Source: SpSt-501 sp037481615 (GTDB taxonomy: Bacteria; Desulfobacterota; Desulfobacteria; Desulfobacterales; SpSt-501). From it: a stretch of DNA of 64,000 nt. Position numbers and translations under genes: made by a program. The stretch is taken from assembly GCA_037481615.1 (NCBI GenBank), contig JBBFLI010000005.1, one strand, 5' to 3'. Every line of letters begins with the position of its first letter. The first letter of the stretch is position 1. The notes beneath the pieces are model-generated. The model ran no database searches, was not told the origin of the DNA, and saw only the letters and a program-made list of their open reading frames with translations. Shown in pieces: positions 16,887 to 25,545 of this stretch.

Positions 16887-19040
16887 TCACCCGGGCGGCC
16901 GCCCGGCGGGCGACTCGAAGGCCGTGGGCTGGATTTCGCGGATATAGGCGCGGATGCCGTTCACGATCGCTTCCGCCAGGTGCTCCTGGAAGGCGGGGGT
17001 GGTGAGCAGCCGGCATTCCTCCCGGTTGCTGATGAAGGCCGTCTCGACCAGGATCGCGGGCATGCGCGCCCCGAGCAGGACGTAGAAGGGCGCTTGCTTG
17101 ACGCCCTTGTCCTTCACCCGGCTGTAGCCGTTGCGCCCGAGGTTTCTGACCAGCGATGCCTGCACCATCTCGGCCAGCCGGCTCGATTCGTTGATCTTCG
17201 CGTTGCGCAGGAGCTCGTTCAGGATGGAATGGAGATCGCTGATGTTCTTGGTCGAGGTCGCGTTCTCCATCGCGGCGACCCGGATCGCCTCGTCGTCGGT
17301 GGCGAGGTTCAGAAAGTAGGTCTCGGTGCCGAAGGCGCGCGGGTCGCGCGAGGCGTTCGTGTGGATGGAGACGAAAAGGTCGGCGCGCTGGGTGTTCGCG
17401 AAGGCGGTTCTCTCCTCGAGGGTGAGGTAGCGGTCCTCGTTTCGCGTGAGGATCGCTTCGAGGTTCAGCTCCTCGCGGATCTTCCGGGCGGTCTTCCGGG
17501 CGATCTGCAGGACGATGTCCTTCTCGTGCACGCCGGGGATGAAGCCCGGGGCCCCGAAGTCCTTGCCGCCGTGCCCGGGGTCGATCACGATGCGACGAAC
17601 GCCGAGCGCGAGCTGCCGCGCGAGCGCCCCGCGGGGCACCTTGCCCGAACGGTCGGCGGGGGGGGCGACGGAGGCCGCGGGCGGCTCCCCCCCCGCGCCC
17701 TCGACCGGAGCCCCGTTTTTTCCCCAGACGTCGATCACGATGCGGAAGGGGTCGCGGAGCGAGAAGACCTTGTAGGTTTCAAACGACTTGATGTCGACGA
17801 CGACCCGCACCGAGTCCGGGGTGTAGCGGGCCGCACGGGCGTCGCTCAGCAGATCGTCGTGGATCGGGATCGTGCGCTGGCTCCCCTCGGCGAGCGTGGC
17901 ATTCGCGAGATCGACGTAGAGCCGCGGCGGCTTGTCGATCGTGGGGTCGCGCTTGAGCAGACGATGCGAATAGTCGGTTTCGCGGTCCACATAGACGACG
18001 ACACGGGTGTAGTCCGGGTTGGACCAGTGTTTGACGTCCTGGACGATGGCGAGCCCCTCCTCGGAGAAGTCCGCAACGGCCGGAGCGGCATCCGCCGTCT
18101 CCGGGGGGGCGGGCGGCGGCTGCGGCTCGGGTCGACTCGGAGCGGGCGGGTCCGGTGCGCGCCGGGCCGCCTGTGCGGGGGGACGCGGACGCGGCAGCGC
18201 CTGGAGCTCCTTCTCCGCCTTGGCGGCGACGGGATGCTCGGGGAACTCGTTTTTGATCTTTTCGAAGTTTTCCTTCGCCGCCCGCAGATCGGAGTTGAAC
18301 TTCAGGCCGCGGTGCAGATCCCGGTAGAGCAACCCCTCCTGGTAGAGCGCCTGGGGGGCGAGCGTCCCGCTCGGCTCGTTCAGGTAGATGTTGCGGAAGC
18401 GGCCGATGCAGAGCATCCATTCCCGGCGCGTGTTTTCGGTCGGTTTTTTCCCCGAGAGGTCCTTGAAGCAGCTTTCCGCACGCGAAAGCTGCTCCCGGGC
18501 CTGGGGGGAAGGGGGTTTTTCCCTCGGGGCGGGCGGTTGCACCGCCTGCCGGGGAGCGGCCGTTTTCGCAGGCGTTGCCGGTGCGCTCTCGCGGGGGGCG
18601 GGGCCCGCGGCGGCCTCGGCCTTGAGCTTCTCCATCTCGGCCGCGGCCCGGGGGCGATAGGCGCTGGCGGGAAACCGTTTCTGCAGGAGCTCGAACTGCT
18701 CGGTCGCCGCCCGGAGGTCGGCCTCGCCACCGAAGCGGCGGTGCAGATCGGCGTAGAGGGTTCCGAGATGAAAGAGGCTCGCCGGAGCGAACGGCCCCTT
18801 GAGATCCTGCTGGTAGACGGCCTGGAACTTCTCGATGCAGGCGACCCAGCCGGCGCGCTGCCGGGCTTTCGCCGCATTGCGCCGAACCTCGCGCGCGCAG
18901 TTCTCGGCCTCGAAAAACGCCTCGCTGACAATAGGGGTTTTGCCGGGTCGGGCTTCGGCCGGGAAAAGCCCCGGCAGCAACAGCACGCAAAGCAGGACCC
19001 GCCAGCAGATCGCCGAGCGCCATGAAGGTCGTTTGCCCAT
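16887..19040 (-). CDS. N-acetylmuramoyl-L-alanine amidase (AMIN + Amidase_3) with duplicated N-terminal repeat
   Basis: 717 residues, longer than AmiC because of its front end. After a signal peptide (about 8-28) come two copies of a roughly 95-residue module (first AENCAREVRRNAAKAR to EMEKLKAE, second AESCFKDLSGKKPTEN to EKELQAL), each resembling a TPR-type periplasmic repeat and separated by a Pro/Ala linker. An AMIN domain (about 330-430; NPDYTRVVVYVDRETDYS) follows, and then Amidase_3: IVIDPGHGGKDFGAPG, NEDRYLTLEERT, DLFVSIHTNAS, and a final PAILVETAFISNREE with the Glu ligand. It cleaves peptidoglycan stem peptides during division. No clear ribosome site precedes the only ATG. Confidence 0.92.
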   Translation of the reverse strand: MGKRPSWRSAICWRVLLCVLLLPGLFPAEARPGKTPIVSEAFFEAENCAREVRRNAAKARQRAGWVACIEKFQAVYQQDLKGPFAPASLFHLGTLYADLHRRFGGEADLRAATEQFELLQKRFPASAYRPRAAAEMEKLKAEAAAGPAPRESAPATPAKTAAPRQAVQPPAPREKPPSPQAREQLSRAESCFKDLSGKKPTENTRREWMLCIGRFRNIYLNEPSGTLAPQALYQEGLLYRDLHRGLKFNSDLRAAKENFEKIKNEFPEHPVAAKAEKELQALPRPRPPAQAARRAPDPPAPSRPEPQPPPAPPETADAAPAVADFSEEGLAIVQDVKHWSNPDYTRVVVYVDRETDYSHRLLKRDPTIDKPPRLYVDLANATLAEGSQRTIPIHDDLLSDARAARYTPDSVRVVVDIKSFETYKVFSLRDPFRIVIDVWGKNGAPVEGAGGEPPAASVAPPADRSGKVPRGALARQLALGVRRIVIDPGHGGKDFGAPGFIPGVHEKDIVLQIARKTARKIREELNLEAILTRNEDRYLTLEERTAFANTQRADLFVSIHTNASRDPRAFGTETYFLNLATDDEAIRVAAMENATSTKNISDLHSILNELLRNAKINESSRLAEMVQASLVRNLGRNGYSRVKDKGVKQAPFYVLLGARMPAILVETAFISNREECRLLTTPAFQEHLAEAIVNGIRAYIREIQPTAFESPAGRPPG

Positions 19041-19133
19041 TAGGGTGAGTTTAGCGGAAAAATCCCCTCATTGCCACCCGTATGCCGAGGCCGTCGCGGG
19101 ATGGCCCCTTTGCCTTTGCCTTGCGCCCCGTGT

Positions 19134-21755
19134 TCATGGGGCCTTGCCGCCGATTTTCTGCTGGAGCCGATGGAGGAGGTTCATCGCCTCGATCGGGGTG
19201 AGGCGGTCGATGTCGGCCCGGCGCAGTTCCTCCAGCACGTCTTTTTCTTGCGCACCGAAAAGATCGAGCTGGACGGGGAGGCTGGAAGCGACGGGGGGGG
19301 GCTCGGCGCTCTCACCCAGATTGACGCGCCCGCCGCTCTCGATCCGGCGCAGGATCGACTTCGCCCTTTCGATCACCGTCCGCGGCACCCCGGCCAGACG
19401 GGCCACCTGGATGCCGTAGCTGCGGTTGGTTCCGCCGGGGACGAGCTTGTGCAGGAAGATGATGTCGTCGTTCCATTCCCGGACGGCGATGTTGAAATTG
19501 CGGACTCGGGGCCGGGTTTCGGCGAGCTCCGTCAGTTCGTGGTAGTGGGTGGCGAAAAGCGTCTTCACCCCCCGCCCCTTCCAGTCATGGAGGTACTCGG
19601 CCACCGCCCAGGCGATGCTCAGGCCGTCGTACGTGCTCGTCCCCCGGCCGATTTCGTCGAGGACGACGAGGCTCCGCGCGGTCGCATTGTTCAGGATGTT
19701 CGCCGTCTCCTGCATCTCCACCATGAAGGTGCTCTGCCCCTCGGCGAGGTTGTCGAGCGCACCGACCCGGGTGAAGATCCGGTCGAGAATGCCCACCTCG
19801 GCGCGACGCGCGGGGACGAAGGAGCCCATCTGCGCGAGAATGGCGATCAGCGCCGTCTGGCGCAGCACCGTCGATTTCCCGGCCATGTTGGGGCCGGTGA
19901 TGATGAGCACCTGGTTTTCCTCGTCGTCGAGGCGGATCGAATTGGGGACGAAACGCCCGCCGGGGATCAGGGTCTCGATGACGGGGTGGCGGCCGTCATC
20001 AATCCGCAGCCGGCCGTCCTCGTAGATCTCGGGCCGGACGTAGCCGCGCCGCTCGGCCGCCTCGGCCAGCGAGAGCAGCGCATCGATACGGGAGACGAGA
20101 CCCGCCGCCGCCTGAATGGCCGTATGCAGGCGTGCGGCCTCGTCGCGAATCTCGAGAAAGAGACGGTTTTCGAGCGCAATCCGTTCCTGCTCGGCCCCGA
20201 GCGCCCTGGCCTCGAAGGCTTTGAGCTCCTCGGTGATGAACCGCTCGGCGTTCACCAGGGTCTGCTTGCGGATGTAACGGCCGGGGGCATCCTTCACGCG
20301 CGAACGGGGGATTTCGATGTAGTACCCGAACACCCGGTTGTAGCCCACCTTGAGCGATGCGATCCCGGTCGCCTCCCTCTCCCGGGCCTCGATCGCCGCG
20401 AGAGCCCCGCGGGCGTCGGTCGCGATGCGGATGAGCTCGTCCAACTCGGCATGGTAGCCCTCCCGGATCAGTCCGCCCTCGTTCAGCACCGGCGGAGCGT
20501 CTTCACGAATGGCCGCCTGGATGCGGCGTGAGAGCTCCTCGAGCCCGTCGAACGACTCCGTCGAATGAAGAAGCTCGGCTTCGAACGGATGCAACCCCTC
20601 TTGAATCCGCGGCAGGACGGCGAGCGAGCGTCCCAGCGCGAGGAGATCCCTCGCGTTCGCCTGGCCCATGACGACACGGCTCCCCAGGCGCTCGAGATCG
20701 TAAACCCCCTCGAGCAGGGCGCGCAGTTGCCGGCGGAGGGAAGCTTTTTCGCGCCCTTCGGCGACGGCATCGAGCCGGCGGTCGATCTCCGATTTTCGGA
20801 CGAGCGGATAGAGCAGCCATCGCCGCAGCGTGCGTGCGCCCAGGGGGGTGCAGGTGTGATCGATCACCGCGAGCAGGCTGCCGCGCCGCCCGCCGCTGCG
20901 CATGCCCTGGACGAGTTCGAGGTTGCGGCGGCTCTGCTCGTCGAGGATCAGCGCATCTTCGAGCGCGTAGGGCTCGAGGCGCAGCACGTGGGCGGTTTTC
21001 TGCCGCTGGCTTTCGGCGACGTAACGCAAAAGGCCGCCCGCGGCGGCGACGGCCGCGCGCAGATGGGCGCAACCGAAGCCTTCGAGGTTCAGGGTGCCGA
21101 AATGGGACGCCAGGTAATCCCGCGCCCGCGACGGCTCGAAGGCGCGGTCCTCGAAATACGTAAAGGCCGCCTCGGCGAGGGCCTTTCGTATCCAGGCGCA
21201 GCGGGCTTCGGTCTTGGCGGAATCGGGGAGCAAGATCTCGCGCGGGGCGATGCGGCGGGCTTCGTCCTCGATGGCCTCCGGCCGCTCGGATTCGGTCGCG
21301 CGGAACTCGCCCGTGGAGAGGTCGAGCCGCGCAAGCCCCCAGAGCCCCCCGGCGTGAACCACGGCGGCGAGAAAATTGGGGGTCTTGGCGTCCAGGAACT
21401 CTTCGTCGAGGATCATCCCCGGGGTGATGACCCGCACCACCTCCCGGCGGACGAGCCCCTTGGCGGCGGAGGCGTCCTCCATCTGGTCGCAGAGCGCGAC
21501 CTTGTAGCCCCGCTCGATCAGCCGGGCGATGTAGCCGGAGGCCGAGCGGCAGGGGACCCCGCACATGGGGACCGGGGATTCCTCGTTCTTGTTGCGCGAG
21601 GTCAGCGCGATCTCGAGCTCGCGCGAGGCGATCTCGGCGTCCTCATAGAACATTTCATAGAAATCGCCCATCCGGAAGAAGAGGATCGCCTCCGGGTGCT
21701 CGCGTTTCACCGCGAGGTATTGCTGCATGACGGGGGTAGGTCTGGCGATGCCCAT
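19134..21755 (-). CDS. mutS: DNA mismatch repair protein MutS
   Basis: 873 residues, full length. The N-terminal mismatch-reading motif is intact (RMGDFYEMF, Phe-x-Glu), and the ATPase core has Walker A GPNMAGKST, DEIGRGTSTYDG as Walker B region and FATHYHEL. The C-terminus has the short helix-turn-helix tail (LRRADIDRLTPIEAMNLLHRL) for dimerisation. Nothing suggests loss of function. No mutL in the window. Confidence 0.97.
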   Translation of the reverse strand: MGIARPTPVMQQYLAVKREHPEAILFFRMGDFYEMFYEDAEIASRELEIALTSRNKNEESPVPMCGVPCRSASGYIARLIERGYKVALCDQMEDASAAKGLVRREVVRVITPGMILDEEFLDAKTPNFLAAVVHAGGLWGLARLDLSTGEFRATESERPEAIEDEARRIAPREILLPDSAKTEARCAWIRKALAEAAFTYFEDRAFEPSRARDYLASHFGTLNLEGFGCAHLRAAVAAAGGLLRYVAESQRQKTAHVLRLEPYALEDALILDEQSRRNLELVQGMRSGGRRGSLLAVIDHTCTPLGARTLRRWLLYPLVRKSEIDRRLDAVAEGREKASLRRQLRALLEGVYDLERLGSRVVMGQANARDLLALGRSLAVLPRIQEGLHPFEAELLHSTESFDGLEELSRRIQAAIREDAPPVLNEGGLIREGYHAELDELIRIATDARGALAAIEAREREATGIASLKVGYNRVFGYYIEIPRSRVKDAPGRYIRKQTLVNAERFITEELKAFEARALGAEQERIALENRLFLEIRDEAARLHTAIQAAAGLVSRIDALLSLAEAAERRGYVRPEIYEDGRLRIDDGRHPVIETLIPGGRFVPNSIRLDDEENQVLIITGPNMAGKSTVLRQTALIAILAQMGSFVPARRAEVGILDRIFTRVGALDNLAEGQSTFMVEMQETANILNNATARSLVVLDEIGRGTSTYDGLSIAWAVAEYLHDWKGRGVKTLFATHYHELTELAETRPRVRNFNIAVREWNDDIIFLHKLVPGGTNRSYGIQVARLAGVPRTVIERAKSILRRIESGGRVNLGESAEPPPVASSLPVQLDLFGAQEKDVLEELRRADIDRLTPIEAMNLLHRLQQKIGGKAP

Positions 21756-21793
21756 GAGGCCGGCGTCATTGTCGGCAGGATGCGGAAAGGCGA

Positions 21794-22186
21794 TCAGGCC
21801 GGTTTCAGAGGCGCGGTGAAGGAGGATTCCTCCGGCTCCCCGGCGCCGTAAGGCGGCGGGCCACCCTTCAAGGCGGCGATCTCCTCGCGGAGGGAGGCGA
21901 TCTCCTTTTCCTGCGCCGTGCGCGCCTGCTCGAGTTGCCGGATCCCGCGGCGCAGGCGGAATCGAGCGGTTAGTCCGAAAAGCCAGGCGACGAGCATGCC
22001 GAAAAGGAAGAAGACGAGGAAGAAAACCGCGACCGGCATCCGGGGCGAGGTGTATTCGGGGAAAACATAGAGGTGGATCCTCATGCTCTGCGCCGTGTTG
22101 AGGCAGAACTCCTCGTTCTGGTAGAAGACGACGGCGATCAGGGCGGCGATCAGCACCCAGAGGATGATCTTCACTTTGCTCATCAT
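21794..22186 (-). CDS. LapA-like (DUF1049) inner-membrane protein
   Basis: 130 residues with two membrane segments (about 6-24 and 52-75) and a cytoplasmic coiled coil (IRQLEQARTAQEKEIASLRE). This order matches the LapA/YciS family, which in enterics helps assemble or regulate lipopolysaccharide. The second Met (22183) is an equally good start; GGAG lies upstream of both. It reads the same way as the HIT gene 46 bases upstream. Confidence 0.75.
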   Translation of the reverse strand: MMSKVKIILWVLIAALIAVVFYQNEEFCLNTAQSMRIHLYVFPEYTSPRMPVAVFFLVFFLFGMLVAWLFGLTARFRLRRGIRQLEQARTAQEKEIASLREEIAALKGGPPPYGAGEPEESSFTAPLKPA

Positions 22187-22232
22187 GCAGGCTCCGCAGG
22201 CTGTAGAGTTCAGGTTCCGCCGGGTTCGTGTC

Positions 22233-22802
22233 TCAGGATCTGCGGGTGTCCGCTTGAGCTTTGGCGCGTCCGGCGGCCCTCCTGCCGCTTCCGGCGTCGG
22301 AGCGCAAGCCGGAAAGCGGGGTTTCCCGGCGCCTCTTGTCGAAATGGGGCTTGAGCAGGGACCAGGTTTCCTTCAAGTGCTGCGGGATCACGCGGACGTC
22401 GTCGATCACCGCAAGTGCGTTCGTGTCCCCGAACCAGCGGGGCACGACGTGGAAGTGGAGATGCTCCTCGATCCCCGCACCGGCCACGCGCCCCAGGTTC
22501 AAGCCGATGTTGAACCCGTCCGGCTTCATGGCGGATTTCAGCGCCGCAACCGAGCGCTCGATCGTCTGCAACAACGCTCCCATCTCTTCCGCGGTGAGCT
22601 CGTCGAGCCCGGCCACGTGACGCCGCGGGGCGACCAGAAGATGCCCGTTGTTGTAGGGGAACTTGTTCATCAGGACGAGAGTCGTCTCCCCCCGGAAGAG
22701 GGTCAGATCGGCGGCGGGGTCATCGGCTTTGCAAAAGACGCAGCCCTCTTCCTTTTCGCCGAGGATGTAATCGATTCTCCAGGGGGCCCAGAGCACCTTC
22801 AT
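22233..22802 (-). CDS. HIT-family nucleotide hydrolase/phosphorylase
   Basis: 189 residues. The catalytic histidine triad is EHLHFHVVPRW (about 115-125), and two early zinc ligands are probable (CVFCKADD), as in the Ap4A phosphorylase-like branch. NKFPYNNGHLLVAPRRH is typical. Family members cleave dinucleoside polyphosphates or adenylyl conjugates. The rest of the protein runs about 40 residues past the triad, ending in a basic tail. Confidence 0.9.
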   Translation of the reverse strand: MKVLWAPWRIDYILGEKEEGCVFCKADDPAADLTLFRGETTLVLMNKFPYNNGHLLVAPRRHVAGLDELTAEEMGALLQTIERSVAALKSAMKPDGFNIGLNLGRVAGAGIEEHLHFHVVPRWFGDTNALAVIDDVRVIPQHLKETWSLLKPHFDKRRRETPLSGLRSDAGSGRRAAGRAKAQADTRRS

Positions 22803-22875
22803 CGCAACGCCTCGATTTTGAACCGTATCCGGCTATTCCCCAAATGTCTCTGGTTACTGGATCCCCGTGAAAAAC

Positions 22876-24066
22876 TCAACCCTTTTCTGCCGGGCCGGCC
22901 GGGCAGGTGATCGTTGCGGGCCTGAGCTCCGGCGGGCACTGCTCGAGAAAATAGCGGTCGGTCATGCCGGCGATGAAATCGCGGACGATCTCGGCCGGAC
23001 GCTGTTCGGCGGCATAGCGCGGGTCCATGCCGTTCAGAAACCCCCGGAAAAGAACCGACTCCTCCCGCCCCCGCTCGAGATCCTCGAGGAAGCGGTGAAA
23101 CAGGATGCGGAAAAGATCGCGGATGCGTGCCGTATGCGGCTTCATGGCCGGGTTGAGGTAGATCCGCTCCAGGTTGAACTGCTTGAGCGCTTTCAGGGCC
23201 TGGGAGACTTCCGGGCTGAAGCGGACGCTCGGCCGCCCATGGCTCATCCGGACGAGGTCGCTGGCCAGCGTGAAGACGATGCGGCCGTTGGTGTCGCCGA
23301 GAACTCGGGTGCAGACCGAAGGCAGATCCCGGCGCCGGATGAGACCCAGGCGGATCGCATCCTCGATGTCGCGGCCGATGTAGGCGATCGTGTCCGCCAT
23401 GCGCACGACACAGCCCTCGAGGGTCATGGGGATGAGCTCGAGTCCGGGGTCTGCGCTTTTGGCCCGCATTTCCGCGGCGAGCCTGGCAAAGTCCTTGCCC
23501 GGCTGCGGGGCGAGTTCCTCGTTGTGCACCTCGCCGTCGTGGCAGAGGATCCCGTCCAGGGTCTGCAGGCAGAGGTTCCAGCCCCGCCCTTTGCGTTCCA
23601 CGCGGTCGAGGAACTGCACGCTCTGCAGGTTGTGGTGGAAGTCGCCGATCCCGTGTTCGCGGCACAGCTCGGAGAGGAAGCGTTCGCCGTCGTGACCGAA
23701 AGGCGTGTGGCCGATGTCGTGACCCAGCGCGATCGCCTCGATCAGGTCTTCGTTCAGCCCCAGAAACCGGCCGATCGTGCGGCTGATCTTGGAGACGAGC
23801 TGCACGTGGAGCACGCGGTGGGTGATGTGGTCGTTCTGGACGAGGTAGAAGACCTGGGTCTTGTCGATGTAGCGCGCGTAGGCGAGCGAGTGCAGGATCC
23901 GGTCGCTGTCGACGGAGAAGGCCTGCCGCCAGCCTTCCTCGAGAAAGGTTTCGCGCTCGCGCCGAACGGCGGCCTCGTTGGGCGTGGCAAAGGGCGAAAG
24001 CGCATCCGCCTGGCGGCGATCGAGCTGCCGGCGCAAGCCCCTCAAGTCGATCGTCTCAGATTTCAT
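22876..24066 (-). CDS. dGTPase-like HD-domain triphosphohydrolase
   Basis: 396 residues. The order HSLAYARYIDKTQVF, ALGHDIGHTPFGHDGE (HD pair), NLQSVQFLDRVE and MADTIAYIGRDIEDA (final Asp ligand) is that of the deoxyguanosinetriphosphate triphosphohydrolase family, which strips triphosphate from dNTPs. Its start overlaps the ATP-grasp gene stop by 11 bases, so the two are coupled. Shorter than E. coli Dgt (505) but within the range of the broad family. Some relatives guard against phage by depleting dNTPs; nothing here points to that specifically. Confidence 0.9.
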   Translation of the reverse strand: MKSETIDLRGLRRQLDRRQADALSPFATPNEAAVRRERETFLEEGWRQAFSVDSDRILHSLAYARYIDKTQVFYLVQNDHITHRVLHVQLVSKISRTIGRFLGLNEDLIEAIALGHDIGHTPFGHDGERFLSELCREHGIGDFHHNLQSVQFLDRVERKGRGWNLCLQTLDGILCHDGEVHNEELAPQPGKDFARLAAEMRAKSADPGLELIPMTLEGCVVRMADTIAYIGRDIEDAIRLGLIRRRDLPSVCTRVLGDTNGRIVFTLASDLVRMSHGRPSVRFSPEVSQALKALKQFNLERIYLNPAMKPHTARIRDLFRILFHRFLEDLERGREESVLFRGFLNGMDPRYAAEQRPAEIVRDFIAGMTDRYFLEQCPPELRPATITCPAGPAEKG

Positions 24067-24847
24067 GCTCCTCGATCATCCTCTCCATGAGCCGCGCGAA
24101 GTCGATCCCGGCTTCCCGGAACCCCCGGCGGCCGTATTTCATGTTCGCCTCGAGCACGCAGAACCCCGCATCGGAGCGACAGATGTCGATCCCGACGTCG
24201 TTGAAACCGCAGCAGCGGGCCGTTTCGCGGGCCAGCCTCAGGGCCTGCTCGGGGACGGGCGACAGATCCACGTGTCCTCCCGCGGCGATATTGGTGCGGT
24301 ACTCCCCGGGCGCGGCCACCCGCCAGTAAGCGTGCACGACACGGTTTCCGATGACGACGACCCGGATGTCGCGGTCGATCGGCAGGTATTCCTGGATGTA
24401 GGCCGGATGAACCCGGCGGCAGTATTCCTCGAGCTGCCCGCGGTTTTCGATGAAAAAGACGCCACGGCCGAGGGCCGAGCCGCGCGGGATCTTGGCGATC
24501 AGCGGATAGCGGAAGGTCTCCTGGATGCGTTCCACGGGATCTCTGCCGTAATAGACGCGTGTCCGGGGGTGCGGGATGCCGAGCATCTGAAAGAGCGCGG
24601 TCTGACGGATCTTGTCCTGGACGCACTTGTAGGTGTGGTAACTCGGGAAGATCCTCTTGCCGCAGGCATCCAGGAGATCGGCGTAGAAAGGCGACGGGTA
24701 GTAGACGGTTTCGGCCTCGAGAATGCGCCGGCGGTCTTCAGGAGGGTAATCGGCGAAGTTCGGCCGCACCCCCAGGGTGAGCACGTTGCGGCAGTTCCTA
24801 AGGCGCCCCTCGAGCGCAATAACCTGCCGGCGAAAGGCCCCGCTCAT
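24056..24847 (-). CDS. RimK-like ATP-grasp ligase
   Basis: 263 residues from the ATG at 24847, chosen because GGAG precedes it and because the gene upstream stops two bases away. The first 100 residues are an N-terminal domain; then YPLIAKIPRGSALGRGVFFI (ATP-binding Lys and glycine loop), YIQEYLPIDRDIRVVVIGN and CVLEANMKYG (metal-binding Glu and Asn) mark an ATP-grasp fold. Such ligases join a carboxylate to an amine, as in glutamate tailing of ribosomal S6. The substrate is unknown. It sits between a Mut7-C gene and a dGTPase gene with overlapping ends. Confidence 0.85.
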   Translation of the reverse strand: MSGAFRRQVIALEGRLRNCRNVLTLGVRPNFADYPPEDRRRILEAETVYYPSPFYADLLDACGKRIFPSYHTYKCVQDKIRQTALFQMLGIPHPRTRVYYGRDPVERIQETFRYPLIAKIPRGSALGRGVFFIENRGQLEEYCRRVHPAYIQEYLPIDRDIRVVVIGNRVVHAYWRVAAPGEYRTNIAAGGHVDLSPVPEQALRLARETARCCGFNDVGIDICRSDAGFCVLEANMKYGRRGFREAGIDFARLMERMIEEHEI

Positions 24848-24849
24848 GG

Positions 24850-25419
24850 TCACCGCTCCGGGCTCGCGACGGGAAATCCCCGTCCCGGGCCGTTGTCGCC
24901 TGTTTCCACACGGTGTCGTTCCGCGGCCTGCCGAATCCAAGACTGCGCCTCCCGCAGCGCCCGTTCGGTATGGCTGCCGCGCCAGTAGATCCTGCGGCAT
25001 CGGGGACAGCGGGAGAAAATCTCCCGAGTCTCCCAGACGTAATCCGGCACCTCCCCCAGGGCGTCACCCCGGTCGACCGCCTCGATCGGCACGTTGCAAA
25101 GGAGGCACAGCCGAAAGGGACGGATTTCCGCCGGTTGGACCCGCAGGACACGCAACACCTCGATCACCTGGGCGTCGACACGGTCGCTCTGAATGAGAAT
25201 TTTGCGGTACGGGGCGGGTCGGGCGAACTCGCGGCGGTTGCGCGTAAGGAAGTTGCGTTCGGGGCCGATCAGGCCTTCGAACCGCCGCCGGGGGAGATCG
25301 CATTCGGAGAGCGTATCGAACCCGAGCATGCGCAGCTTGCGGGCGAGTCTCCCCAGCGTGCGATCGACGGCGAAACGATGGATCCTCTCCGCCACGCGGC
25401 TTTCCCTCGCGCCTCGCAA
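24850..25419 (-). CDS. Mut7-C RNase-domain protein
   Basis: 189 residues. DRTLGRLARKLRMLGFDTL at the N-terminus, the conserved acidic and Arg stretches (FLTRNRREF) and a C-terminal zinc ribbon (CLLCNVPIE; CPRCRRIYWRGSH) match the Mut7-C family, a PIN-like nuclease fold with a metal-binding tail. RNA cleavage is inferred from the family, not shown. It is the first gene of the Mut7-C / ATP-grasp / dGTPase run and faces the kinase gene divergently. Confidence 0.88.
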   Translation of the reverse strand: MRGARESRVAERIHRFAVDRTLGRLARKLRMLGFDTLSECDLPRRRFEGLIGPERNFLTRNRREFARPAPYRKILIQSDRVDAQVIEVLRVLRVQPAEIRPFRLCLLCNVPIEAVDRGDALGEVPDYVWETREIFSRCPRCRRIYWRGSHTERALREAQSWIRQAAERHRVETGDNGPGRGFPVASPER

Positions 25420-25545
25420 CCTGCGGCGATGGTAGAAGATCCGGGCGGGACGGTCAATCGGCGGCCTTCGTCCACCCGTCTCAAGAATCGCCGTGCTTTA
25501 CCGATAAACAAGGGAGGAACCCTTCGTCAACACGGGCGGGTCTGC

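Noticed and set aside
16857..19025. 722-codon plus-strand frame over the amidase
   Set aside because: Antisense to a clear AMIN/Amidase_3 gene.
24913..25545. 211-codon N-terminal extension of the kinase-like protein
   Set aside because: Antisense to the Mut7-C gene; the real start carries the signal helix at 25546.
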